Shown: piece after piece, positions 12,942 to 25,700 of the stretch
Position numbering within the stretch: position 1 is the first letter of the stretch
Layout: each line of letters begins with the position of its first letter
Position numbers and translations under genes: made by a program
Notes under the pieces: model-generated
Databases searched by the model: none
What the model was told of the DNA's origin: nothing
What the model saw: the letters and a program-made list of their open reading frames with translations, nothing else
Source of the DNA: Lamellibrachia satsuma
Taxonomy: Eukaryota; Annelida; Polychaeta; Sabellida; Siboglinidae
Length of the DNA stretch: 64,000 nucleotides
Assembly (NCBI GenBank): GCA_033239005.1
Contig: BSQZ01000080.1
Coordinates: 1,262,501 to 1,326,500 of the forward strand
Direction: 5' to 3'

Positions 12942-15900
12942 ATGGCACAGCAACCAGTCATTGTAAACGTTTACGACATGGTAAGTTTGTCGAATGGCAG
13001 TTTCGTTGTGTAACTACTTCCAGGTTGGGTTCATTGACAGTTACACAGCATTGTAGAGAATCACTTACAATGTTATTACATAGTGTCAAACAAATCAATG
13101 ACTTCAAGAAATCACTTACAATGCTTCATAAATCAATGGTTCATTGGTTGAGTACATCTACATTACGTGAATTTGTTTAATATTATAAAAAACCTGATTA
13201 CTGAAGTTCTCTTCTTCATATAAATTGAAACTGAAGGCCAGTGAACCTATGCCACACAAATCTACTTTATATCAGTGTTTCTTCTCTTACACGTAACCCA
13301 CTTTCTATCTGATCCATTGCTTACACAAACTACTTTTGAGCCCTCACTTAATTGGAGCAGAGTATAAGTGGACCGAGAAGATGCAAGCAGCTTGAATATG
13401 TTTAAAAACATAATTGACAAATATATGACATGTAAATAAAAATTACATAAATAAATTACATAAAATATTATACATTGTAGATAGAAAATTGTTTGATTAA
13501 AACCAATTGGGTATCTGAAGCATGTAGTGTTTTTCTTTTAAATAATGTCAGGTGTAAGACAATTATTAGAATAATTAATATGTTTATAGCTTTTCACTAA
13601 AAGATGGTTTGGGTATGATGCATTTTTTATATGAGATTTGTTGCATTCAGTTGTGTAACTTGTGTTAATATGTAGATAGATTATTGAGATATTTTGCCTA
13701 ATGATTTAGCGTTGGAGTTTAACCTGGGTTAAACTGGTTTTGTCCAGCCCGGTGGGTTAAACCTGGGTTAACTACATCATTTATTTGTCATGATTGAATT
13801 AATGAAATCCTAGGTACATATATCATATGCTTTCAGAGGATACAATTTGTAAGTGTATTTTTGTGGGTTTTTGTTTTCAGTATTGGGTAAACCAATATAC
13901 TGCACCACTAGGCTTTGGAGTGTATCACTCTGGGGTGCAGGTTTATGGCACAGGTAAGTTACACACTTAGTCAACACTTTTTAAGCCAGATGTTACTACA
14001 TGGTGTGTGAACAGGTGCCAGTTGTTTATTGAGAAAACTATGCAGCTTTTAGACAAGCGATTTATTCAGTTGGTTTATGGTAAGCTATCCATATATTTGT
14101 GTTAACAATCCAGCACTCCAGCCATATGTTTGTGTTAACAACCCAGCACTCCAGCCATAAGTTTGTGTTAACACCCCAGCACTCCAGCCATATGTTTGTG
14201 TTAACAACCCAGCACTCCAGCCATATGTTTGTGTTAACAACCCAGCACTCCAGCCATAAGTTTGTGTTAACACCCCAGCACTCCAGCCATATGTTTGTGT
14301 TAACAACCTTCTTTTAGTCTTGATTATATTTCTTTCTACATGTTTGGGAGAGTGTTAGAACGATGCAGCTGCTACCAACATGAGGTATGTTTGATGACAC
14401 ACACTTCGACCTGAAGCTACATTATCTGCTGACACTCTGCCCTGTTTGTGATTCCCCACAGAATATGCGTATGGCGGCCACCCATATCCTTTCTCAGGCA
14501 TCTTTGACATAGTCCCCAGAGATGCTGAAGATCTCGGCGAACAGTTTAAGTTCAAGTAAGTGGAAGTGTTGGTTATGAACAGTGCAATTAAAATACACAG
14601 AATAACATGTGTATTTATATGAAATGACAGTTTAGAATGCTGTTACTATTATGTCTGTATTTCTTCTATCAGAAAATCTTTGTGATGACATTGCCTATTT
14701 CTGTGTGTGAACATTACTTTGTGGCACATCATGTCAGGATATTTGAAAGCATTTTCTCAGTTGTTTATTCAGATATGAGTGTTTATTTTTTTATGTTGTT
14801 TTTGTTTAATCTTGGCACAAATGCAAACATGTATTACAGGGACATGACTTACTTGACCTTAAGCCTTTTTACCCCCTGGCAGAGCATCGAGGCCATTAAC
14901 GACTCTTCTCTACCGGACACGGTTTTGGGCCTCCATTTCCAATTGTTTCTGTGTACAGTCTGCCTTTGCCATCTCTGCGTTTACTTCCCTGCACCAATGA
15001 TTCTCTGCCATTGCCGGTACATAGCCAAATAAAACAGTATGAATTTGCAGGACAACTTTAAGCATAATATGACAACCAGTGATTGGGTTGTAATGTTTTT
15101 TCTTCTGCTCCTTCCATCCAATGTCAGTAAACAACATTTCATTCTTCCACGGTGGCATAGCAGGTAAACACCGGACTCTTAATCTAGAGGACCCAAATCC
15201 TGTTGCTGTCAACTTGAAACTTGAAAGTTTAATTCGCCCCATGTTGCCACACTTAACTCTATATATATAGACAGAGGTGGTTATTTGAAAGAATAGTCTT
15301 CCCAGAGAAGTTGAGATGGCGTTGGAATGAACAGGCCTGCCAGGGGTGAAATGTTAACGGCTTTAGGCTGTCCCAATGACTGGATACCACACTATGTAAA
15401 AACTTACCTTTACTGATGTATTATGTGACATGTTTCTAGGGAATCACTGGTGCTGGGAACCACTGATTTCACAGCAGATGAGATCCAGCGAATAGTGGAG
15501 GAGATGGGACGAGACTTCCAGGGTGATCGCTACCACCTTATTAATAAGAACTGTAACCACTTCACATCCATGATTGCACAGGTCAGTAGACACTCTGTAA
15601 ACTTCTATGTGGAACCTTCCTTTACACACGAGAACATTATGTTTAACATCAACAGAAATATAGATACTATTTACAAGGATAGCCAACCCTATTCTTTGTT
15701 GGTGTGATATTCACATTAAGTAAGTTTCATACAGCATTGTTATGTTTTGTATTACATAAACAAATGTGGTCAATTCAAACATTTGTTACATGCAAACTAA
15801 GTTGGATTAGCTATCACTGGAAGTAGTCGTATAGACATAAATTTATGAACATCAAAATACCTTTTAAAAGTTTATCTAATTGTTATTTTTATACGTAAGA

Positions 15901-16513
15901 ATTATTTTGTCATGAAAACATATATGATTATAATATTTAGTACACAATTTTCAGTTAATGTTTTTATTATTAAAAATGAACCTGACATACAAACAATAGT
16001 TTTTATCTGTGACATGTGATGTGCTACATTAAGGTATTGGCAACAGCTGCATAGTTGGACCAAATTAGGTGTGTCCTGCACTGCATATACCTGATGTCAG
16101 ATTTTGTGCTTGATAAAAATTATATTGCCCTATTATATTGTTCCATAATGGAAAGGTACAATTTGTTTCTAATGATAATTTTTTTTGATACTTGGACAAG
16201 CTACTTTTCAGTGTGTACACGCACGCATGCACGCACGCACGCACGCACACACACACATGCATTTAAGCAAATGTCCTGTGTAATATCAACCTCTAGGTGA
16301 CTTACCGGGCTTGTGTTTCAGACTTTGTGTGGGAAGGAACTGCCGAGTTGGGTGAACCGTTTAGCCCAAGTAGGAGCATGCATCCCCTTCCTGGAGAAGG
16401 CCATCCCCAAGGAGTGGTTGACTCCCGCTGCCCTGGAGGCAGTGGTTCAGCAGTATGACAACAATGTGTACTCCTACGTCCCAGCCACACAGCCACACCG
16501 AGACAGACATTGA
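12942..16513 (+). CDS. DESI2: PPPDE-family desumoylating isopeptidase 2 homologue (DESI2), 5 exons, complete
   Basis: Thiol isopeptidase of the PPPDE superfamily; the family is reported to act on SUMO/ubiquitin conjugates in the cytoplasm. Exons: 12942-12980, 13881-13953, 14462-14555, 15440-15581, 16322-16513. Borders are GT/AG, and 540 bases close exactly at TGA to give 179 residues. Blocks in order: [23 protein letters not shown] (catalytic His about 29), [37 protein letters not shown] (catalytic Cys about 107), [34 protein letters not shown]. Both catalytic residues are intact and spacing matches vertebrate DESI2; the Ser/Ala-rich C-terminal tail of the vertebrate protein is replaced by a short QPHRDRH ending. 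The start ATG is followed directly by the conserved VxNVYDM strand. Intron 2 holds a 33-bp minisatellite and intron 3 a SINE. DESI1 is less likely because of the C-terminal [10 protein letters not shown] block. Confidence 0.95.
14088..14308. repeat. 33-bp minisatellite, about 6.6 copies
   Basis: Units of GTTAACAACCCAGCACTCCA followed by GCCATATGTTTGT, with alternating ACCCC/AACCC and CATAAG/CATATG variants. It lies in DESI2 intron 2. The 33-base unit keeps both strands open; this is not a gene. Confidence 0.93.
15150..15412 (+). mobile_element. tRNA-Lys-derived SINE
   Basis: The head carries a Pol III A-box-like TGGCATAGCAGG, an anticodon-arm-like GGACTCTTAATCTAGAGG (CTT anticodon, Lys) and a degraded B box, GACCCAAATCCTG. 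A body follows with CCCAGAGAAGTTGAGATGGC and GGTGAAATGTTAACGGC, ending near CACTATGTAAAA. The body recurs at 12305-12442. It lies in DESI2 intron 3. It is not a functional tRNA gene, since no acceptor stem closes. Confidence 0.65.
16217..16259. repeat. (ACGC)n/(AC)n microsatellite
   Basis: Short purine/pyrimidine alternation, ACGCACGCATGCACGC and so on, just upstream of the last DESI2 exon. Confidence 0.9.
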
Positions 16514-18500
16514 TGCAGAGTGCATTTTAAAAACATTACCAATGTTCAATTTGCAGTTTGGCTGTACATTTTTCCAGAGCTGCAGAACGTAGACAAAGGA
16601 AGGAAGCAACTAACTGGGAGCAGCTGGCAGTGACAGTTTAGTATGAATTAAGTTTGACGATAGAGTGATGATAGCTTGCAGCAAGTATATTGATTGAGTG
16701 TGGCAGTTTATATTAGGTCAAAGTTGCTGGGAATCTATGGTTACTGATATTAAAGACTCATGTTGAGCTTTCTGTATATTTTGTAACATAAACTTGGTCG
16801 TGTGACCAAAATCTGAATTTGACATGATCTCTACCATTGGACTTATGGATGGAATGCTTCCAGAGATGCCTGTTCAGTTGCTTTATCAGAACAAACTTTT
16901 GGGTTGGGATCTAATACAATTTCATGTGGGTTGTACAAGAATCTGACTGCAAGCATGTTTCTTGATAAAATGGTGGAATATTTAGATTGACACAGTGGAT
17001 AGGTAGATGGCAAGCTTCACCAAATGAGATCTAGGTTTTATTTTTCCACTGCTTAGAATGAGGGTTCTAAACCTGCATGATAAGTATTATTTTCTGCTGA
17101 TTGTATGGAGATTACATTTTCCTAGTTTTGTAATGTTGTGTTACTGGGTCACCTTCTAAGGCCATAAAATGTACATATAAAAAAGCAAAGCATCTGGAGA
17201 TGAGGCAAGCTAGGGCTTGATGTATAGTACGTGACATCTGGAGATGAGGCAAGCTAGGGCTTGATGTATAGTACGTGACATCTGGAGATGAGGCAAGCTA
17301 GGGCTTGGTGTAGAGTAGGTGACATCTGGAGATGAGGCAAGCTAGGGCTTGATGTATAGTAGGTGACAGCAGAGGCAAAACATGAGGTTGTTTTATACAT
17401 ATTTATATGTAGTTATATATATATATATATATAGAGTGAGAGTATAGGCAGCATGTTATTTATACTGACAGCTTAATTGTGGTGGTTAAACATAATAAAT
17501 AGACACCTACATTGACAGTAGTAGACATGGCTTCCTTAGCTTCCTTATTGCATTCAGTGTTAGACTACTACAGACTATCCCTGCGCCCTCCTGCCCCATC
17601 CTCCAGGTGTCTTCGGAATTAGAAAATGAAAATGTGAATATGTGCATAATTTTGATTTGAGAGATTTGAAGGAGAATGTATGGATGGTGAAGAAATAGCA
17701 TGTGTTGGCACTGTGTTCTCTGTGAATATTGTTGATTACAGTTGTGTAGTGTCCCATCAGCTGTAGATTGCTTGACACTGAACATTCTGTTTTGTGTGGT
17801 TAAACCATCAGAGGTATGGTCGGTTTGCATTTGAAAGTTTTTGTACTATTGATATGTTAGTGCAAACCTCTGCTGAAACAAGATTGTAGAGGTGAAATGG
17901 CTGCTGTTATCCAAAACACAGTAGGGCATCCATCAGCGTGCTGCATCTGTTCAAATGTCAGCATGTTTGGTAATAACTAACTGTGTGGTGCAGTTTTGGT
18001 TATTGCTAATACCTCTAGTAAGACATTCCTTTTTATACAACTGTTGCCTCATAGTTAACTTTGAACTCGGAGAGACCAGTTCAGTTGTTTTGGGCTGATC
18101 TGCCACGTTTTGCAGTTGCTACATTTTCTTCTGATTTATTATGCGAGTCCCCAGTTAAAAAAGGAAATAACTTGTTGTGATATCTGTTGAATAAATTACA
18201 GCAATGAAATATCCCAAATTAAACTTTTTGGGAAAAAGTATACCCTTTCTTGATTTTGTGAAATAACTAGGAATTGTCTATTAAAACATGCGCAATTGAT
18301 AAACTGAAAGCTGTAATTTGCTGTTAAATTAAAACACATTATCGCCTTTATTCGTAAGTGGGGTAACCCATTTGAAGACACAGATAGAGATTGTCGGGGA
18401 TAGTCTCTTGTAAGTTCCCTGTCATTCACAATTCTCCAGCACTGTTTGAAAACCGACCGCATGGACATGTTCAATTGCTGAATAAAAATGTTAAATTGGT
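16514..18500 (+). other. DESI2 3' UTR and downstream flank
   Basis: No further conserved coding sequence was seen. AATAAA-type signals occur at several points (for example near 17494 and 18190), so the polyA site was not fixed. Contains the 44-bp minisatellite at 17191-17368 and a short (TA)n near 17418. Confidence 0.45.
17191..17368. repeat. 44-bp minisatellite, 4 copies
   Basis: Each unit begins CATCTGGAGATGAGGCAAGC and ends with a TAGTACGTGA/TAGTAGGTGA variant. Confidence 0.93.
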
Positions 18501-21058
18501 TATTTATACAATGGAATGATTGTATTTATTCATGTCAATGTAGTTTGTAGTATACTGGAGAACATGACAGTAACACATTGATAGCCTTCTGAATGCAGGA
18601 GAGTGCTGGCATTTATTTAATTTATTCTCCATTTATTGGGATTATGGAACGTGCAGTGCAGTAAGAGGTAATTTGGTAGGGTTATTTTGGTAAATGGTAA
18701 TTTGGTAATATTCTTGAAAATCACAACAGCATAAATGTTTTGACACTATTTTGACTAAACTTTTTTGAATAAGACAATGTATCAGTTGTGTTAAGTGGTA
18801 TTTCCACAAATGTTAATTACAGGCATCCATGGTTTCTATATATGGATATCTGAAGGATGTCGCAGACATTTATATATTAATTCACTGGCCAGCATAGCAG
18901 CTGATGCAACTGCAAGCAGTACAATTTGACATTAGTTTTTTCACCAAATAAATAATGTTTTGCCCATCACACACAAGTTGTAATCTGAATTTGTAATCAC
19001 ATTTGGATGGATCCACTAGTGATGATGATAATCATACTAGTGATGATGATAATCATCTAATGAAATAAACATGCAAGAACCACAATCATCATTCATACCA
19101 CAATGTTATGGTGCCATTTATTTTCAACAGAATTCAAACTGCATTTAAAGGTGATATTTGTGTACAAGACAAAACCAGAACTTTTCAAAACAGTAACATC
19201 ATTCAAAGAAGTACATTAATTATTTTTACTAATTTTAACCTTTGAAGATTTTACAGAAAGTAAGGAGAAATATAGATATGCAAATAAGTATTGACATAGT
19301 AGCTACTGCTAGCGTAATATCATTGCTTCACAAAATATACACTGCTCCACATATCTAAATATAATTATCTTTTTGCAGAAAACACAACCTTTCAACATAT
19401 TGGTATATCTCACATTTCTGTTGCTCCAGTTATACATTTGAAGACACTGTTAATATCCATACAAATCTAGCACTGCAGCACTGAACACTTGTTGGTGCCA
19501 GTGGGTGGCCTCTACAGAAGTCCAAACAAGTTTTGAAGAGAAAAAACTGCCAAAGCCTAAATGCCTTGTTATAGTTCCATCAAATGATTTTATTACACAA
19601 TAAATAAAACTAGATTAACTTCTGCCTACAATCCATTATTACCTTACAATTCACAGCTCGTTTGTGCAGCAAATGAAACAATGGTTCTGGAATGTGATAA
19701 AGTACACAAAATATGCTTAGTAATTCATATTAATACTTCTATAAACAAGGTAGCAGTATAGTATTAACCAATCACAATGGAAACAACCAGAACTGCAGTA
19801 CTATTCTCATCTCATATATGAGGCATATTGTAAAAACGTAGACACAAAATCAAGACCAGCATACCATAGTAATTCAATTAAACATGGACATGCTAATTAG
19901 GACTTAAAAGGTAGAAATAAATAATTATCTGTTTAACTAGTTGTTTTACAACCTCTTCTGTAGAACTTCTATCAAATATGTAATTCCTAAAAGGCTTTCT
20001 TAATATTTTACCAAAGTTTTTAACATATATTACATTTCATTTCCCAAGTTAGGCTTTTAAGATTATATCCTTGGTTTCCGCACAGTTTCAATGTACGATT
20101 TAGATAAGGTTGTAATTTTGACAAGGGATGACGGTCTATTGTTTGAAAGGACAAACTTGGGATTTAGGCAAGTAGCCACAATGTACCAACCATTTACAAA
20201 AAAAAATTATGTTAAAAAAAGTGTGTTGTTCATAACAGCATGCAGTCTTGTACATTTCCTGAGGTGGAATAAATAAAATTTGTCAAATAATCTCAAGCAC
20301 AGATAACAGATGCATTGTGGGCCACATTGATAATGCAGTCAACACTGTAACGGTGTGTTAGTGATAAGCTTCTACTAGGTGATAACCGCAGGCTTTCCAG
20401 ACAAACAACCACTGCCATCATGCATCAGTCGCTAAAACTACATAAATACGCTGGACTCAAAGAAGCGTTTCTGTAACTGACATCTGGTAGTTGTCTGTCG
20501 GTCAGCAAGCAAGTCTATCATGATGCGCAAGTCATTAGATTTTTTATTTTCCACAAACCTTTCTAATGCTTAATTGCCATAAATATCTTGCAAATGGTTG
20601 TTTGACATTTTGTATGATTATTCTGGTATGTAAAATGGCTTTTGGCCAGAATAATTTGTACATCATACTGACAGATCACCGTAACAAACATATGCAATGT
20701 GGTTATCAAACAAGCATTCAAAAAGACCTATCACAACCTAACAGGTGAATGGGCCATAATAGAAGATAATAAGCAGTCAAAGCTGCTCAAGTGACCACCT
20801 GTAGTAAGAGACCACTTGTTAGTAATGACCAGTCAACCCCTCCTGAAGCACTGCCTGCATTAAGACACAACCACCTGTATAAAGAAACCACTTTTGGTAC
20901 ACCCACTGAGCAGTCGCTTTAAGACAGGTTTGACTGTACACTTAATAATTTATTTGTTCTCATATTTTCCCGATTGGTTGTCTATTAGGTGCTATACAGA
21001 ACAACACCAGATATCTCTCCTGCAGAATATACGCAGATGTTCCATTTTAAAGAATCAG
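18501..21058. other. AT-rich spacer, no gene recognised
   Basis: Only short isolated open frames were seen. It contains a duplicated CTAGTGATGATGATAATCAT near 19017-19056. It may include the PIGH 3' UTR, but no terminator signal could be assigned. Confidence 0.5.
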
Positions 21059-21557
21059 GAGGAAGGAGACTCTCCTGGTGGAGATGAAATAAAGGAAGGA
21101 GACTCTCCCGGTGGAGATGAAATAAAGGAAGGAGACTCTCCTGGTGGAGATGAAATAAAGGAAGGAGACTCTCCTGGTGGAGATGAAATAAAGGAAGGAG
21201 ACTCTCCCGGTGGAGATGAAATAAAGGAAGGAGACTCTCCTGGTGGAGATGAAATAAAGGAAGGAGACTCTCCTGGTGGAGATGAAATAAAGGAAGGAGA
21301 CTCTCCTGGTGGAGATGAAATAAAGGAAGGAGACTCTCCCAGTGGAGATGAAATAAAGGAAGGAGACTCTCCTGGTGGAGATGAAATAAAGGAAGGAGAC
21401 TCTCCTGGTGGAGATGAAATAAAGGAAGGAGACTCTCCTGGTGGAGATGAAATAGAGGAAGGAGACTCTCCCAGTGGAGATGAAATAAAGGAAGGAGACT
21501 CTCCTGGTGGAGATGAAATAAAGGAAGGAGACTCTCCTGGTGGAGATGAAATAATAA
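21059..21557. repeat. 33-bp minisatellite, about 15 copies, coding-like
   Basis: The unit translates on the plus strand as EGDSPGGDEIK; rare units read SPSGDEIK or GGDEIEE. Both strands stay open because the unit is a multiple of three. No start context, splice site or family match supports a real protein, so it is annotated as a repeat. Confidence 0.93.
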
Positions 21558-22710
21558 AATCTAATTCTAAGGGCTTTCTTTGAGATTATTTGAAAAGAAA
21601 GAGATGCACAAGATATTTTAGAATGGGCAAAAAAGAAAATCTCCATCTCCAAAGCTGGAGATGACAACTCGTGATACCATAAATCAGAATAATGTATCAC
21701 CAGTGGAACATGCAAACGACAACATATTCTACAAACAGCGGGAAAACCCCCAACAAAGGAAAATATGACACTTCTGTTCTTTTCAGTACCACATGTCTTC
21801 TGTAGGTATTATATATTATCATAAATTATTATATACACCCAAGGACAAGATGTAAAGATTAGACGAATACTTTTGTTAAACAGCAACATTGTGTATAAAT
21901 TGAAATTCTCCACCTGCTATGGACTTTACACAGCAACCAAACTGTACAACCTCAACCTAAGAATACCGCACTTAACAAACATTTACACCAACGTTAAACA
22001 CACACACACGATTACATTATGCCAGCAGACACATTTAAATAACACAAATATTTCCCCCACAAACAACTGTCATGCATATGCTATGCTTTGTATTCAACAC
22101 CATCATGACAGTCGTATTCAACACCATCATGACAGCTTGTAATGTAGTATGCATAATGATTGACAAAATAAAACTTTGACAAATAGTTCGTAACATGACA
22201 GGAAAATATAACTCACATTTCTCAACATTGCGCATGTTGAGCTGCACAACCCCAGGACATATTGTTGCTATGTTTCAACAAATATACATATCAGTTGGAT
22301 GACCCACATTGAACAATAAATCACAACTGAGCCATTGCACATATCACTGGTCCCGTATTCTCAAAAATCTATGTAGTTGTAAGTACAATGTTGTCATAAG
22401 TTTAAAATTTTACTAGACTATTGCAACATTTACGTTTAGCAGTATAAAAGTATTTCAAGAATACGGGCCCTGGTTGCTATGACTTCATCATAAAGTGAGC
22501 AATTAAAACCACCAATAGGCTAATGTGGACAAATAGGTAGTCCCAATACTACTGACATTCTATGCAAACAAGGTTGTTTGTTAAAAAAATTAACCCAGTG
22601 TTTTATTTGTTATTTCCACAAACAAGGCTCTGGTAGTAAGAAGAAGAAACTGATGTGGGTGGTTGGGGCAACTGAAGAGTGACTGGAGGAGAGCTAGTGG
22701 GCTTCCATTG
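21558..22710. other. spacer downstream of PIGH
   Basis: Contains a duplicated TATTCAACACCATCATGACA (about 22090-22135). The inferred PIGH 3' UTR would run leftwards from 22710. No other gene was seen. Confidence 0.45.
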
Positions 22711-25700
22711 TCATGTGTGCTTCTTGGCCTTGTCAAAGAGAACTTGCTGGATGCCCTCATACACAAGTTGTAGACACTCCAGCGATGGCCAGCAATGCTG
22801 AAAACACAAAAAAACAATGGTAAACGTTGTGTTCTTATCTCATCTCTAAGTATGTTTAAAATACTTATTATGTCAAGTATTATTATGTCAACCTGAACCC
22901 CAACTAGACTAGTTCAGCCATCCTGCAGTTGTTTCACTAAGACTACTACATCACTGTCCACATCACTACCTACACACAGCTGACTGAACTGGAGAAATGG
23001 AGACAACTACACAAAACAAGTGATTTTCAAATGGAATATGTAGGCAATTTCCAAGGATAATATGAACTGAATAAAAGTGCTGTGAACACAGACTGCACCT
23101 GACCACGATGATTACAGACAAAAGATTACAGACAAAAGATTACAGACAAAAGAGCAAGTGCAAAACCAACGCAGTTAACAATACTGAAAAGACGATTTAG
23201 GTATTCAGGTCACATTCTTTGAATGAACCAGCTAGAACACCAAAGCAGACAATTCCCCGGGATGGGATATTATGTGTGTGGACATTTGACATAGATTACG
23301 TAACTCAGAACAATAGTTATGTGATCAGCGTCAAATATCCACATACGAATGCTTCATGAAACTGGCAGTTATACATGATTTTTGGGGCACGAAGTTGTCA
23401 TTGCCCTACCAAAATGTGCAATGCCAGGTAACTCGGATAACTTACTTGAAAGAGTGGCATGAGTTGTGTGACTGTATCCTGCCCTGGTGTCCCTTTCTGT
23501 TCTTGCAGGAGAATAGTCAGGTAGTATAACACTTGGTGCTGGAAACAGAATTCTTATTACAATAACAGCAATGATGTAAAATGGGAAAGTACAACCTTAT
23601 GACTGAAATAAATAGTTAGGTCACTTCATGATGAGCTACATGCCTAGAAAACAAGCGGATTGTTAGTTTTCAGTTCCATGATAGACATATATTATTGCTA
23701 AATGACAACAGAAATGTAATATTGCAGAACTTGCTTTGAAAGACTTGTCTGAGCGTAGAAAGGGTTTCTGGAAATGTAGGGATCCCTGAACTGTTTCTAA
23801 CACAACCCTAGTTAAAGGTGTCACATTGATTAGTGAATCCCCTTAAATTAACAACTAAAATATAGTTACATCTTGCAATTATATGAACAGCTGTAACTGT
23901 TACCATTCCACATTCTTTAGCATAATATAACCTAATAAATTATTCAAACTGCATAACCTAATAGATGGCTAACAAATTATACCAGACTGGCTCATAGCAA
24001 AACAATGGATCATCAAAACATTTGCTGTATTTGGAGGGAAACATAAAATAGTTCTACAGATAGCCTAAATTGTTTTCAAGCAGGAATGGAGCATGACAAA
24101 GTGCACAAAATTGTGTACTTTGAAGTGAGAAATAATCTCTGTACAACCCTGAAACCTTTGTATATTTTCATTTAGTTCAATGTTACAAAACATGCCTCAC
24201 CATTGTTACAGCTTCATTAATTACAACATTCTTTATGTGGGTTATGTGATAGAATTTATTAGACGTCCGTCCCAGAGCAAAGGTTCTTGATACTTGTATC
24301 CCAACAGAAGCCATCACCAGCAATGACTCTGAAAGCAAATTGAAGCAAACACATCATTACCATATCATACTTAAAGGTACAATGACCATTGCAATATAAT
24401 ACTTAAAGGTACAACGACCATTGCAATATAATACTTAAAGGTACAATGACCATTGCAATATAATACTTAAAGGTACAAACCATGCAATGACCATTGCCAT
24501 ATCAAAGTTAAAGGTACAATGACTATTGCCATATCAAAGTTAAAGGTTCAGTGACTATTGTCATATCATACTTAAAGGTACAATGACCATTGCCATATCA
24601 AAGTTAAAGGTACAATGACCATTGCCATATCAAAGTTAAAGGTACAATGACTATTGTCATATCATACTTAAACGTACAATGATCATTGCCATATCAAAGT
24701 TAAGGGTACAATGACCATTGCCATATCAAAGTTAAAGGTGCAATGACTATTGCCATATCAAAGTTAATGGTACAATGATCATTGCCATGTCAAAGTTAAA
24801 GGTACAGTGACTATTGCCATATCATACTTAAAGGTACAATGGCCATTGCCATATCATACTTAAAGGTACAATGACAATTGCCATATCATACTTAAAGGTA
24901 CGATCATTGCCATATCAAAGTTAAAGGTACAATGACTATTGCCATATCGAAGTTAAAGGCACAATGATCATTGCCATATCATATGTAAAGGTACAAAAAC
25001 TAAGTATTTTTTTATCAAGAAAATATAATCTTTTAAAATCTTGATCGCCCAAGTGTGTTTGTCGAACGAATTAGATACACAATTTGACCACTCTCTGTTC
25101 AACACATTCACCAACAGCTGTCAATAACATCCAATACCTATAACTGTATATAATACTGTAAAAGTATATTTTTAAAATGTGATTCATTAAAACACATTTT
25201 GTTGGTCAATATATTAGAATAGTTTATACAATTAAACATGATTTTACAATAAAAATGATCAGCCTTTACACGTTTAATAACTATAATTTATAGTGCAGCA
25301 CATTTATAATGTCATATACAGTATCACAGAGCCACTTTAAATCTGACATTGTTCTGAGCCCTGAGAGAATATTATTGTTTACAATGATATTTAGTATATT
25401 GTTTACAATGATATTTAGTATATTGTTTACAATGATATTTAGTATATTGTTTACAATGATATTTAGTATATTGTTTACAATGATATTTAGTATATTGTTT
25501 ACAATGATATTTAGTATATTGTCCAGGTAATTAATATAATGTGTACTTATTGTTTACAATGATATTTAGTATATTGTTTACAATGATATTTAGTATATTG
25601 TCTACAATGATATTTAGTATATTGTCTACAATGATATTTAGTATATTGTCTACAATGATATTTAGTATATTGTCTACAATGATATTTAGTATATTGTCTA

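Noticed and set aside
15150..15205. Functional tRNA-Lys gene
   Set aside because: Anticodon arm and boxes are recognisable, but the acceptor stem does not close, the B box is degraded and a SINE body follows.
18196..18474. 92-residue minus-strand frame in the DESI2 3' flank
   Set aside because: No recognisable motif or splice context; could not be supported.
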